Shown here piece after piece: positions 1-11,734 of a stretch of 64,000 nucleotides of DNA. The DNA is taken from positions 166,097,509-166,161,508 of the forward strand of contig OX235262.1 of assembly GCA_944472135.2 (NCBI GenBank), given 5' to 3'. Position 1 is the first letter of the stretch; each line of letters begins with the position of its first letter. Source of the stretch: Trichobilharzia regenti. Its lineage: Eukaryota; Platyhelminthes; Trematoda; Strigeidida; Schistosomatidae. Both the position numbers and the translations under genes were made by a program. The notes beneath the pieces were generated by a model. That model did not search any database. It was given only the letters and a program-made list of their open reading frames with translations, and was not told the origin of the DNA.

Positions 1-2480
1 ATCACCTACCTGTGGGGCAGAGCACAACCATCTACTGCTCAGCACTATCACAGGGATACGGGACTGGCTATGACCAAACCGCTATAGCTGGAGATTTCAG
101 TGTCCCATCACTGAATCTTGGCTCGCGGTGTGCTCATGGAAAATTAGGTCGAAATCTACTGCGGTCCATTCGAAATACGGGACTGACTTAGAACGTTGGG
201 GACTACACTAGGTGGGGTCCTAGTGGAAAGTTATCGAAACTAGGTTACATTCTAACTAGTGACCAACCACCCGTCAAAATGGTCCAGATCATGACTCTTC
301 TAGGAAGTAGTGATCATGCAGTCACAGGATTCCATCATGTTCTCCGTGATCACTTGCAGTGAGACGTTACGCGCCCATGTCTGTGCTATAGCAAGGCGGA
401 CTAAGCTGAAATGCGGAGGCTTTTGTTCGACACAGAATGGTCCTTAGCGTGGGATGAGTTATCTACGGATGAACACTGGGAAGTGGTGCGAGAGGTTATT
501 CACACAAAAATTTCGAATACCGTCCCTTTGGTCACAGCATAGCCCAAAAAATAGTCAACATGGCTGAAGAGAGGTATGCAACACATTCTGCAAGCAAGGT
601 GGAAGACTTGGATAGCGTGGCGAGGATCCGACAGTCAGATCGAACACGACGCATACCTGGAATTCAGGAACCGGCGCAAAGTGATCGTCAAGAGTGACAG
701 GAGGTCACTCCAGGCTAGCGCTGCCAAAATACTCCCACTAAACCCCGTAAACCTGTATCGATTCATGCCGGTGGGAAAACCAACTAACCGGGGGGCAGGC
801 ACCTAAGCAGAATCTAACTTTCAATGCCTCACTTGTCTGGGCATGGCTGATACATTCAACTTGGCCTTTGCCACACAGCTCATCAGCGATGTGGGTATAG
901 GTGGTATGGATTAAAAAGGCGGCACCACCATTTCACCTGGGGAAAACCTAGTGGCTGCTGTGCAGAAAAACCAGGCAATAGTATTAAGGAAGCTACAGAG
1001 ACTCGCACCTTGGAAGTCCCCAGCTTGTGACAACATCAGGCCATCTGTCCTGAAACAGTACACCGAAGCTCTCTGTAGGCCCTGATACAACTTGTTCCAA
1101 CGCTCGACGAATTCAGGGAAATCTCAAAGGGAGTGGAAAAGAACCGTCCTTTCTCCGATCTTCAAGGGGAGGGATAGGCGAAGCGCCACTAGTTGTAGAC
1201 CAGTAGCTCTACTCCCAGTGGCATCAAAAGTACTGGAAACTATTATTGACCATCACATCGGGGAGTACCTTGATAAGGCCTATGTACTCCATAAGGCCCA
1301 ACTCGGTTCCAAGAAAGGCAGATCCTGTGTAACAAACCTACTAACAGCTTGGACGATCGGACATCATGCTGGGACATGAATGTCTTGGTCCATATGGTCT
1401 TCCTAGACTTTGACAGGGCATTTAACACAGTTCAACACAAAATAAGTCAGGCAGGTATAGGTAAGCCACTTCTGTCATGGTTGAAGGACTAGCTAGCTGA
1501 AAGGAAATTTCGCATCAAGGTCAGTGAAGCCCGGTAATCTTGGCTCGGCTCGTCATCAGGAGTGTTGAAGGGTTTTATCCTAGGACCCCTGATGTCTTTG
1601 ACTTTTACCAGTCACCCACCATGTTGTCTAAGCTGACCGTATCTTCCTTACGCCGATGACGTAAACATAAGGAGAGGAATAAAGTGTCCGAAGGACTCAG
1701 ACAGGTCGCAGACAGATCTAAAGCGTCTGGAAGACTGAGTGGTAGCTAATGGTATGACTTTCAACCTGAAAAAGTGCAAAGCAGTGAAATTATGCATCTG
1801 AAGGCTGCAGAAGGCAAATTACACTCTGTGCAATAAAAACTTGTCCTGCACAACGTCGGAGCACAACTCAGGTCTAGTTCCGAGGGAAAAATAGGCAAAA
1901 TAGTAAATTATACGTGGGACCTTCCGAGGGCATATGTGGTCAAGCGCTTTACACATAGACAATGAGGTGCACTCACTCTTGAGCTGTTTCTAAGGTGGTA
2001 CAAAACATACGTCAGACCACACCTTAAAGTGCACAGTATAATTGTATCCACAGTGCTTAGAAGAGGCACAACTTTCAGGAAAGAGTCCAAAGACGGGTGG
2101 CAAAAGGGGTCATTGGTCTCCGAAACTAAGTAAATAATGAACCGCTAAGGAAATTAGGTCTCTTTACACCTAGCTGCCGTCGGCTTAGTTGGGACTTGAT
2201 TACGGCCTTTAAGATCACAGATGACCAGAATCATCCAAACGAAGGTGTTCTGTCATTAAGTACGCGTGGGCATTCTCTTTAAAATACAAGGAGGGTGGCT
2301 TACCAGAGGGTGAAGAATCGAGTGCGCTCCCACTTCTATTCATTGCGAGTTTGGCGTCCGTCGAACTCCTTACCGGCAGATTTAGTCATGGCACCATCTA
2401 TGTACATCTTTGGGTGAAGACTGGACAATTATTCACGGACACAATAATTGCGTCCAAATGGCCTATACCCTTAGAATCTC
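1..2480 (+). pseudogene. Decayed non-LTR retrotransposon, CR1/Jockey-like
   Basis: A multi-frame coding remnant, collinear with a LINE. Near 305-330 the reading contains SSDHAVTG, matching the C-terminal SDH motif of an APE-type endonuclease. From about 1090 to 1380 a reverse transcriptase segment reads PIFKGRDRRSATSCRPVALLP, followed by VFLDFDRAFNTV near 1395-1435 and the catalytic YADD box near 1649-1660. After that come the usual C-terminal pieces (LGLFTPSCRRLSWDLI near 2155-2205 and SLRVWRPSNSLPADL near 2345-2385). Frames switch many times and stops are frequent, so it is inactive. The 5' end is outside the window. The clade call is inferred from RT wording only. Confidence 0.8.
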
Positions 2481-3029
2481 ATACACCATCCACATGTAGA
2501 CAACTAATTTCGTCGTTTTACTTGTTTACTTCCTTTCCCGTCTTACTTTCCTGACAGCTCTAACTACTACACTTACACTTGTTATTTTTATTGCTGATAT
2601 TATATATATATCTATATATATCAACTTCAAATTTAATCAGCTGTCTGTTTTACGTTTTCTTTCTTTCTGTCTGAATAACTTCACTAATTATATCCATTAT
2701 TATCACCTCTTTTCTTTTGTCGACGACACCACAGGACTAACTCGTGAAAGGATCAACTCCATTCATAATAGTAACAGTTTTAACACACCGCATACTACAA
2801 ACTACATATAATTAATCCCAGCACCATCCCATTGGGAGTCAGGTAAAGCTACCACAGTCGAGTGGCGGAACGAGCTACGGAGAAGTTTACCGACGATCAG
2901 GAATCTATACCTCACAATCAAGAGACAAGCGCAAGGAAATCAAATTGTTTTATACTAGCTCGTGAAATAACATTGGATATTGGAAGAGGAGGGATTTCGA
3001 TTGTTTAAGGTCAGTTGCGAATTGATCAT
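2481..3029. other. Intergenic/upstream region of CSN7
   Basis: AT-rich sequence between the LINE remnant and the CSN7 start codon, with a short TA-rich run near 2600-2620. It presumably contains the promoter and 5' UTR of CSN7. I see no convincing TATA box or other element. Confidence 0.4.
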
Positions 3030-3126
3030 ATGACATCAGAAAAGGTAGAAACATTCTTGAGTCAGTTACCAACTGCAGATAATTCTACGTTGCCTGAACT
3101 CATATTGTCCATCACAGAGTGTCCTG
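3030..3126 (+). CDS. CSN7: CSN7 exon 1
   Basis: Codes for the first 32 residues plus one base of a Gly codon. The donor GTATGT follows at 3127. The 35-bp intron 3127-3161 ends in TCTGAG, and splicing rebuilds the Gly codon and leads into LFVFGEFLD. Confidence 0.85.
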
Positions 3127-4595
3127 GTATGTTTATAAACTTGGTTCATGTTTTTTCTGAGGTTTATTCGTCTTTGGCGAATTCCTCGATCATCCGAAGA
3201 TTCAGTCTCTTGAGAATGGTGAACTTTCTCAGTATTTTGATTTGATGAATCTGTTTTGCTATGGCACATTTGAGACTTATGCTTCCAATCATTCGGCATA
3301 TCCGGAACTAAGGCCCGCCCATATTCGAAAATTAAAACAATTGTCAATTATCGATGAGGCACATAACCAGAAGCGCATACCATATGACCTATTATTCAAA
3401 AAGCTTGGTCTTACTTCATCGAGGGATTTAGAAGATCTGATTATTGAGCTTTTTTACCTTGAGGCAATAACAGGCAAACTTGACCAGCAAAAAGCTTTAC
3501 TGGAGGTCGACTCGGCTGTTGGGCGTGATATACGTATTGAAGAAGTAAAGATGATATTTTATTTTATTTATTTGTTAGATTCCTCAACTTCATCAGAAGC
3601 TTGATTCATGGTGTAATCAAGTTGAAAATGTACTGGCTCATATAGCTAGTGAGATAAAAGGAGTTAATGATCGCCGATGTCAATCAGAAATGCATCAAAA
3701 GGAGATCTCGGAAGCCTCTTTGTCAATCAAAGAGGCTTTAAGAGGTCAGCTAGCTAAGTCAGATGTACGTTATTTGATTTCACTTATTGACGGTTTGTGT
3801 TTTTTGGCTTAGTACAAACGCCTAGTACAGAATTATAAAGCCTATCCGGCGCTTACTGTAATTGTCTCGTTTACTACTGGTGTAGTATTATGTATGTATA
3901 TGTCTGCTTACTCCCAAATATCCAGGAAAAAGTGGAGAGTGGTATATTAACCAGTACCAGAGTATGCAGTACCAACCAGTACCAATGTCTGATTATGATA
4001 GTCTTTCAATTATACCCAGTTCTATAATGCACAGAGGTCTGTTTATTGATACGGTTGTAGCCATTGTTGCAAAAAGTCCAATTAAAATCTTGGAATTACA
4101 AGTCCATCTGACCCAAGTCGCACCAAACAATGCATGTGCCTAATTATATTTTACACAAATTTACACACTTGTTTATGATATCACTATTATGATTATTTAT
4201 TACTTTTCATAGTTTATCTATTAAGACAAGTAAATTGTCAGAGTTTAGAGTATTCTTTGCTGAATCGCTAGAATATTTTATGTTACCACAGTTGCAATTC
4301 TTTCATGTAGATTTATAACAATTTTATAGTAACGTATGTTTCAATAACGTTATGTCTGTTTAGTCCAACTTTTGTATATCTCTTTGTTAAATTAAGGTAT
4401 TCTTTGTTTTAGGCTCGTGGTTTACGAATGGATGTTGACGACTTACTTGTTCATCCTGACGTACTGGATAATCGTGTCGAAAATAGTCGTCAAAGCTCGA
4501 GTAATGCTGAAAGTGGTGTTGGTGATCGTGATGGCCGCAGTAGGATGACTGTCTTCAGAAATCTTCGACATGGCAAATCAAGCAAAATACAGTAA
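3030..4595 (+). CDS. CSN7: COP9 signalosome complex subunit 7 (PCI domain protein)
   Basis: Four exons: 3030-3126, 3162-3544, 3579-3764 and 4413-4595, giving about 282 residues (human COPS7A is about 275). COP9 signalosome subunit 7 is a scaffold of the complex that removes NEDD8 from cullin-RING ligases, in nucleus and cytosol. The family's sequence order is clear: an N-terminal helical part (TLPELILSITECPG), VFGEFLDHPKIQ, LFCYGTFETYASN, then the PCI winged-helix region (RKLKQLSIIDEAH, IPYDLLFKKLGLTS, LEDLIIELFYLEAITGKLDQ, LEVDSAVGRDI). The C-terminal exons are less conserved, basic and serine-rich. Every junction is GT-AG and keeps frame (phase 1, then 0, 0). The ATG at 3030 was chosen because it aligns with the family N-terminus; the in-frame reading further upstream begins with TTG, not ATG. 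Introns 1 and 2 are only 35 and 34 bp; intron 3 is 648 bp. An extra small exon inside intron 3 cannot be excluded. Confidence 0.92.
3162..3544 (+). CDS. CSN7: CSN7 exon 2 (main PCI exon)
   Basis: Holds most of the PCI domain, from LFVFGEFLD to GRDIRIEE. It ends in phase 0 before GTAAAG. The following intron, 3545-3578, is 34 bp, T-rich, and ends TTGTTAG. Confidence 0.9.
3579..3764 (+). CDS. CSN7: CSN7 exon 3
   Basis: 62 codons beginning IPQLHQKLDSWCNQVENVL, matching the post-PCI helix of CSN7 (human TLQEWCVGCEVVL), then a charged, probably helical segment. Phase 0 at both ends; donor GTACGT. Confidence 0.85.
4413..4595 (+). CDS. CSN7: CSN7 exon 4 (C-terminal)
   Basis: 60 codons and TAA after the acceptor TTTTAG. 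It reads ARGLRMDVDDLLVHPDVL followed by a Ser/Arg-rich tail. It has no strong family match, as expected for the variable CSN7 tail, but the frame is open and the splice sites fit. Confidence 0.7.
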   Translation, partial: ARGLRMDVDDLLVHPDVLDNRVENSRQSSSNAESGVGDRDGRSRMTVFRNLRHGKSSKIQ

Positions 4596-5048
4596 TACAA
4601 AACTTGCTTCGTTTTAATCTGACTATCATTGATTACGAAGAATTTTTTCAGTGATACTCGGGCAGATGACGTGTCGCTTATTCACGACAAGTGTAATTTA
4701 TTTCCTGTACAATTTTCGCATACCAATATATATTTTTCACCATTTTTAAGGTTTTTGATAGTTGTTCTGATATTTTGAAATTTTTCCGTCATACCTGTTG
4801 TATATTTTGAGTGACAGATCAAGTTTGATAAGATCTCTTATTTTGTGTCACCTATCATAACAAGTCCCGGAATTATCAGGTGCAAAAATTTCGCCTCACC
4901 TCGTTTTCTTGGTTACTTATTGACGACTCATTTTATTTCTCTTCACTTCTTTATTTTGAGATGTTACAAAGTATGGCAACATGGATTGGCTCTGTTTTGA
5001 GCAAAGCTATGCTTTGAGTAGTTTGTCTGTGTTGTAAGCATACTTTTG

Positions 5049-5054
5049 AATAAA
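5049..5054 (+). promoter_or_regulatory. Candidate poly(A) signal of CSN7
   Basis: An AATAAA hexamer about 450 bp after the CSN7 stop codon; I see no earlier canonical hexamer in this 3' UTR. Confidence 0.5.
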
Positions 5055-5099
5055 AAGTTGCTTCGTTCTTTGGCTGTCGATCCTGTTATCTCGATAAAT

Positions 5100-8000
5100 T
5101 GATAGACGTGAAAAGTGTCTACTTTGTAGGGAGATTTTGTGATGCATCACATTTTCATCTATCGTACAGAGTTTAAACTCGTTTTTGGTTATATTGACTG
5201 ATTTTACGTTAGGCGATTAGGTAAAGTTGTAAACTATCTAAGCATATATTCAAACTTTGAAAAAACATCTTAAGCTCTGTGGGAAAAGTAATTTGATACC
5301 ACAGTCTTATCAAAGAAATAAGTAAGGTTAGAGTAGTGAGTAAAATTGGGAAGTAGTCAGAGAAGAAGGAAAATAAAAATATAACCTTTTTTTCTGTTAG
5401 GTTATTTATGAGTTGATTGATCTCGAAGCATTTTTAGTCACAGACAAGCATAAATTAAAAACACACATTGTGAGTGCTTCATACTGATTCGAGCTTTCAA
5501 CGGGAAACTTGCTTGTTGGCTACATCACCTTAATAAAGCAGCAATGTGTCTTCAGTGAGTACCGTTCTCTAAGAATATCTTTACATTTCTGTTTAACTCG
5601 GAGGCTGTCTACCTAAAAACTGCATTAAATGTTATGCGCTATGCAGCTTCAACAAAGATATGGGTCCTCTGATTCTGAGGTAATTTGTGAAAACGATGTG
5701 TATTCTGAGTGGAGTTGAGGAAAGAAGGCTTAACGGATTGGTTAGTTAAGTATTTAAGGTTAGTCAGGAATTATTAGGTAGAATAAAAAGAGTACCATTT
5801 AGAATATGCGAATCCAGTGAAGCTCATAATAATGATGTAGATTGGTAATCATCCCGATTTTTAAGATATGCCATTTGTTATGCTAACGGCACGAGAATCC
5901 TTAATATTCCGTTTAAAGCTCAAGGATATGTAAAGTCTCCAAAACACCAGAATGTACCAAACATGTATAGGTTTAGGCGATGACGCATTGATCATTTCTT
6001 TCATCTTTGATAATTTTTAGAATACAAGTGTACTGATCGGTACACTGACATATAATTTTTCTAAACTTGAACTCAACATTCGAGGTGTGTGATCCAGAGG
6101 TGTTATGATAGTCTTCGACTGCGTCTATAAAGCCATGTTATACTAGTCAAGAAGTTAACACTGACGAAACTCTCTTCTGAATGAAATTGTGAGTATATCT
6201 GACGTGTTCTTTGTCCTTATTAAGTACTAGTTGGTGCTACAGGACTCCTACGAAGTTGTATTTTAATGTTAAAAAATAGAAGTGATCGAATTCATTGATT
6301 GCTTTGAAGTCTCATCAGAACTGTTGGACTGGTGGTTGATAAAGTGTTGTGGTGCTAAAAGTGGCTGAGACATGTTGTACATGCATGCTGTTTTAGCACG
6401 TGTAGGAAGCAGTTGTTGACTAAACAATCATGTGACAGGAATTCATGAATAAACTGTTGATCTGAGCCGCGTAAGGAAGTGTGGGCTTTTTGGTTAGTAT
6501 CAGGTAATATAACTTAGAATGAGTCTCCCTATCACGAGTGCGTTCATACTTTATTTTCACTTCAGTTGTGAGGTTACGCTTTTTTGTCGCATTGTGGTTT
6601 GCATTTGTTTACTTAGGTGTTTTCACTCCTTTGTCTTTTTAAATCCTTGAATTGTTTCAAAAGTCTATTTCCTTATGCTATATCAAGTATTGTCTTTACG
6701 AATTATACGGATATTTTGTATAGTCTATTTAAATGTATGTTTAATTCATCAATTCAGAGCATTACGGTATATGCCACCGTGAAGCATACTGGAACTGTGT
6801 ATTTATCAAATTTATCGTGTGAATAGAGTCTAGAATTTAGGCCTACCGCCATTATCCTGCTTTTATTTGCAAACAGGACAAGCTACTCCCATTCGTACTT
6901 AAACCCTCTGTGAAGTCTTGAAGTAATCCCGAGCAAATTGCTGACAAGTGCATCAGAAGTACTTTAGATACTCATTGTATTTTATTGTATTGATTCACGT
7001 CTAGACAAAGACACTTGATGTGCTCAGTGTGCTTCCGTAGATTACACGTCTACTTTCAACTCATATCCTAGCTGGTGATAGGATTTATTCAGCCCTGGGT
7101 AGTAAACTCATTGTCCTCTTGTTTTTAAAACACGTGCACCCTACTTTATTGCTTATTGAAACGGATTCCCCCTAAGTTTTTTCTCTTCCTTGCATAGGTA
7201 GTTTCATAACGTATGCTATTAATCTGCCAGTTTGTACCAGTTTTTTTCCTATCTAAGCTCGGACAGTGGCTCTGCTCAAACAGGCTTATATAAGTAGGTA
7301 AAGCGTTGCCTGTGCCATTCAGCTAACTGACACACCCTGATAGATACTTAGGTTCATGTAAGCAGTTGGCTACAACCAACTTAGAAAAAATATTACCTGA
7401 CTTGTCAGTTACCAATCTAAACTCCTCGGTAGACATCGGTACACACCATCAGAGGGAATTTTTATTTTTCAATTGAATACTAGGACCTAGTTTGTAAGTT
7501 GGAGAGCGTCAATACTTGCATCTCAGTGAAGACTATAACAACTGGAAGATGTTCCCAGCTCTAAAGTATTGTAGTACAGGTAACTTTATTTCATTGCGTG
7601 ACAGATTTATTTGATAAAATAACATTGAATTACATTGTATCATAGCACTTGATCCACAATGTTATGTATGTGCCTTGTTGTTAATAGTCATATCACTAGT
7701 AGTGACGAGGTATACGGCATGAGAAGTTATCCTCGGGAAATAACTTATTTTTCCTAAACCTAGGTGCGAGCATCAGTACAGCCTTGTCACTAGATTTTAT
7801 AATTTCCTAGTAATTGAGTGACGATTTTAAGTGGCTATCTTTGTTTAACCAACCTTTATATTATAACAAAACCTCAGATGAGGTTTGTTCTACTCACAAC
7901 AACAGACAATAATGACCACTACGCCAGAGTAGCGGCTGTGTTTGACATCTTCATCCGGTGCTCAATGAGGTCTCATAAATACAAGACTAGATTATTATTC

Positions 8001-8212
8001 ATTAACGTCTACCCATGTGGGATATCTGTTTCCTCACAGAAAGTCGCATGCAACAAGACATTGATAAGCTGAATTTCAGTTTATTAATAGGTTGAAGATA
8101 TTAAATCAGCTATACCCTTGAAGTGACATTTGTCTCTTGCTGAGATCCTTTACGTGGTATATTTAAACTGTTGTGATTTTGCTGTGACAGTGGTCTTAGA
8201 TACGTTCCCAGT
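5100..8212. other. Unannotated intergenic sequence
   Basis: About 3.1 kb of AT-rich sequence with short chance reading frames only (for example 6617-6826 and 7818-8072). I recognise no gene, RNA or clear repeat here. Confidence 0.5.
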
Positions 8213-8421
8213 GGAACATAGGGCTCCAAGCTAGAGGCTTGAAGTTTCTGTAGCAGTGTTAATTTTTACAGGATGGGGTTGGTAGCCTCATGCCCAACCA
8301 TTCCTCTTTACCAGTCTCACTACTGGCTTAGGGATGTAAAGGAGTGCGTCGGCAGGAGATCGAACCCCGGACCATGTGCATGGTCGGTGAGCGTCCTAAC
8401 CGCTGCGCTGCCGACGCGTAC
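8213..8421 (-). mobile_element. SINE family F1 (tRNA head, SR2-derived body and tail)
   Basis: Read on the minus strand it starts with a tRNA-like head (GCGTCGGCAGCGCAGCGG, B box GGTTCGATC), then a body with GGTTGGGCATGAGGCTACCA and CTGCTACAGAAACTTCAAG, and ends with GAGCCCTATGTTCCACTGG, the 3' end motif of SR2. The body also matches the SR2 5' leader at 46.8-46.95 kb. Confidence 0.75.
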
Positions 8422-8829
8422 TTAGGTACGCTGTCATTGAATGCAGAAGTAGAGTAAAAGTGGATTCGAGTGGCAAAACCAAACCTCTGTGAATTAATTG
8501 ACTGTTAGTGTGAAGAGTATCAAAAGCAGGTAGACTCGTTTATAAATAAAGGAGTTCTAAAAACCAGTGATTGACATTACTAGTCAATATTATCTAAAAT
8601 CGGTGTTTTTAATGAATGTATACTTAGTGATTCTGATGTATTAATTTTTCTCGTTTCAGTAACTTTTGGTGAAATTGTCTGCCTTCCATTTGAAAACGTG
8701 AATGATATCTAACATTGTAATCTTCGGTTTTATAACGGTGGAATAATTAGTTAAATTACAGTAATTATCCTAATGACGATAATCTCGTGTGTACTGCTCA
8801 GCAGTTTTCTCCATCCTCCTTCTATGAGA

Positions 8830-9690
8830 TGTGGCCACTGAAAGGTGAAAACATGAAATAGTTAGCTCTGTTTGATCGCAGATGTCTACGTTCTATGTCC
8901 CATGTTAGGTGGTAGGATAGAGTGAGTACTCTTGTGGTTAGGCTTCGGTCGATTGTTAGGTAAGCAGAGGAAGTTAGTCGATGAGCTCATGAAACCACAT
9001 CGGTTAAGATCGTCAAGACATGCATGCCTCATCATTACTTTCCTCGACGGACGATGTTACCTGATATAGGATCAGGCTGAAAAACATGAAATCAGTCCAT
9101 GAAGTCCTTGACGCAGCGAGATGTAGACTTACCATTTGGGGTACTGTAGATTATAAGATTCAATGGCTTGAGACAATCGGTGATATGGCTCGAAATCGTT
9201 CTCTACTGTGCAGATGTATTCACTATTTTTTTGGGTTAGAGCTTGATTTTAGAACGTATTTCTGGTACATGTATGGAATTTTCAGCATGTGATGTCGGTA
9301 GCCCGAATTTTGCAGGCCGAACATGGATATCAGGTATGCATCAGCAGGGGATCGAACCCCGGGCCATGTGCATGGTCGGGGAGAGTCCTAACCTCTGTGC
9401 CACCGACGCACGGTGTTCGCATATGCACTAAACCATCATGCTTTTCCATGTAGCTGATCTTTCTCTGTCCAACTTGTGCTTATTATCGTTCTTTCGAATC
9501 TCTTTTTTTTCTTTTCTCTTCCGTCTTCGTTTGTGTGGTACACGGAGTGTGGCTAGTTGAACTGCTGCACTTCTTTGCCAAGTTCTATGCTGAAATCGGT
9601 CAGTTATGTTCAAAATATCCACTTCAGAGAATTCATTACAACCAAGACTTTCCATTTATACATCGTATTTCTCATTGACTTTCGCATCCC
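8830..9690 (+). pseudogene. 3' part of an SR3-like RTE-clade LINE, interrupted by a SINE
   Basis: The end of the ORF aligns with the better copy at 57.8-58.4 kb: MKSVHEVLDAARCRLTIWG and WLETIGDMARNRS are recognisable near 9086-9200. After an interruption at 9230-9425 by a tRNA-headed repeat, the LINE 3' UTR continues (GTGTGGTACACGGAGTGTGG near 9532). 5'-truncated and full of stops, so not functional. Confidence 0.75.
9230..9425 (-). mobile_element. SINE family F4 nested in the SR3-like LINE
   Basis: Minus-strand tRNA-like head (TGCGTCGGTGGCACAGAGG, B box GGGGTTCGATCCCCTG), then a body with GGGCTACCGACATCACATG and the 3' motif CTGAAAATTCCATACATG. CACTA occurs on both sides of the insert (near 9222 and 9426), a possible short target duplication. 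Confidence 0.7.
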
Positions 9691-9799
9691 ACAGGAAATG
9701 CAAAAATGTTTCAACCTGTATTGATTCTAAATTCCTCCTATTTCTGTGTTTTCCTTGTATCTGTCTATCTTGATGTCTGGTAACTTGTTGAGAATATAA

Positions 9800-10263
9800 A
9801 GCATTGGTATAACAGTAAGACGTTCTTTGCAGCAAAATTACATATGACGTTCACGAGCCGCAAATTGTTCTCTACCTCTGTAGAAGATAAGCTCCCCCGT
9901 CTGACCGCCTCCATGTGCATCTTTCAGTTCACCTGCTCTTGTGGAGCAAGGTACATTGGCCGTAGTCAGAGGACGCTTTCCACACAGATACGAGAACATA
10001 TTCCATCTTGGTTTTGCAAGGGAGAAAGGAAGTATGTGCGAAACTCTATTCTGGTGCAACTGATCGACTTCTGTCACTCGGTCAACCCTGACCATGATTT
10101 CAAGATCATATATAGAATCCATGCTAACTTCCCGCGTTTTCTTCGTTACAGACTTCTAAAGATAGCTGAGGCCTTGGCAACTCATGACTTTAAGCCAGCC
10201 AGACCTTTGTGTACAAAAGAAGTATGTACAATCCCTACTTCTGCCTTGGCCGTAGAGGGATAG
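9800..10263 (+). pseudogene. Penelope-like element: C-terminal GIY-YIG endonuclease
   Basis: An open frame from 9844 to 10263 (139 residues) covers the linker-endonuclease end of a Penelope-like retroelement. The signature is FQFTCSCGARYIGRSQRTL then REHIPSWFCKG and later LRYRLLKIAEALA. Two cysteines precede the YIG motif and the Arg after it is kept, as in this family. The reverse transcriptase part is missing, so the copy is 5'-truncated. The frame itself is intact, which suggests it is fairly young. Confidence 0.85.
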
Positions 10264-10760
10264 ACATTTATTTATTTTGTTTATTTAGTTATTCTATGTG
10301 CTTTTCCCTCATTACTACGAATATTATTATTATTGTCATTATCATTATTACTATTCCCACTTGACCCACTTGTCATTTTAAACCCGAAATTATTAATTTT
10401 TATATTTTTTATTTTTACAATATTGAATTCTATTTTATCAAATTTCACACCATGTTATGTAACATTTTATATTCGTCTACTAATCTTATAATTATATACC
10501 TCTTTCCAAAATCTATACACCTTATCCATTATTCTATATATGACAATAATTATTTTGCCACTTGATATTAAACCATAATTATGATCACAAATACTTTAGT
10601 TGCATTTCATACTACTATTATTATTTCATGTATTCACACCTTTGACCTAATTCCCTCACCGGATATAATTTCTTTAAAAAAACCATATATATACGATTGT
10701 ACAACTTGATAATAAACTTGTTGTTGGTGAGAGTCTCTTCGCTGAATATTGTGTTCTTAA
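10264..10760 (+). mobile_element. 3' terminal region of the Penelope-like copy
   Basis: A low-complexity T/A-rich tail follows the endonuclease stop and ends near CGATTGTACAACTTG and GAGTCTCTTCGCTGAA. The same end motif recurs after the endonuclease at 61.2 kb, so it belongs to the element. Confidence 0.6.
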
Positions 10761-11049
10761 TAACTAATTCTGCTGTTCACAAATCTGTGAGTCCCTGGTT
10801 TGCCCATTGAATACTGGAAGAGCAAGTTACACAAGTTGGAGAAAAACTGCTGTCTAGTTTCCAGTGCCTAAAAACATTACCTGGTATCATCTATAACAAA
10901 TGCTTATGAAATAGAAAAAAAACAACAGATCGATCGAGGAAATGTATTCCTCTCCAATTAGTTCCTCATTACCGTCTCCACACCAGTATGTAGTTTTCTA
11001 CATCAAATTTTTAAGCAATCAATTGGTTACTTTGGCTAATAGGTTTTAG

Positions 11050-11650
11050 GAATACGGTGTGTGTGTGTGTGGTAAAATTAAGAGGTTAAAATTCACCAAA
11101 ACGATTAACCAGTAGATGTGTTAGCAGTAAGATACCTAAGTTATTATTTTTTTGTGGGGCGAATGAAAATAATTACAGAATTCAAGATTAGTTAATTCAC
11201 AGGGGTTAACAACAAGTTATTACATAATCAGGAAATTCGCAAAATAATGATGACTAGAAAGAGTAGATTGACTAAGTAGAGTTACATGAGAAGACCAAGA
11301 TAGCCAGAATTGTAATCATAATAAAATAACAATGTAAAAGACAATTAAAAAGGGAGAGAAAACTTGTTTGTAAAACTTAAAACGTACTGTACAGCTGGCC
11401 ATGACAAAAAAAAGTCTGCACGAATTTCTTATGAATACAGATTTCGCTTGTTCAGATGATGAATTCCGACTGTCTCTGTTCTATGTAAAAGTAGTATTCG
11501 TAGACATGCGAAAGGTTGGGTGAAATGCATTAAATGACTTTAAAAGCTTTGTTAGAGTCAACTTGATGTCCACTATCGACAAGATAAGCTAATATTTATT
11601 GATCTGCGTATAGCTTTATTTGGAACTTTAGTGAACCAAGATGGAAGATG
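11050..11650 (-). pseudogene. Penelope-like element fragment (endonuclease C-terminus and terminal repeat)
   Basis: On the minus strand 11650 to about 11520 reads EHLPSWFTKVPNKAIR, the stretch after the GIY-YIG motif, then frameshifts. The following bases (11440-11475) include a CATCATCTGAACAAGCGAAAT motif typical of the terminal repeats. A (TG)n run lies at 11057-11071. Confidence 0.5.
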
Positions 11651-11734
11651 TTCACATGCTCCTAATGTAACTATCTCTGTAGGAACATTTCATACAATGA
11701 TTCCTTTTTATAAATTTGAACAAAGAAAGAAGAA

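Noticed and set aside
3066..3347. Minus-strand frame over CSN7 exons 1-2
   Set aside because: Antisense shadow of the CSN7 coding sequence.
7818..8072. 84-residue plus-strand frame in the intergenic region
   Set aside because: No recognisable motif and no flanking exons.
9928..9960. GIY-YIG domains as host nuclease genes
   Set aside because: The flanking linker and terminal repeats are those of Penelope-like elements, and five truncated copies occur in the window.
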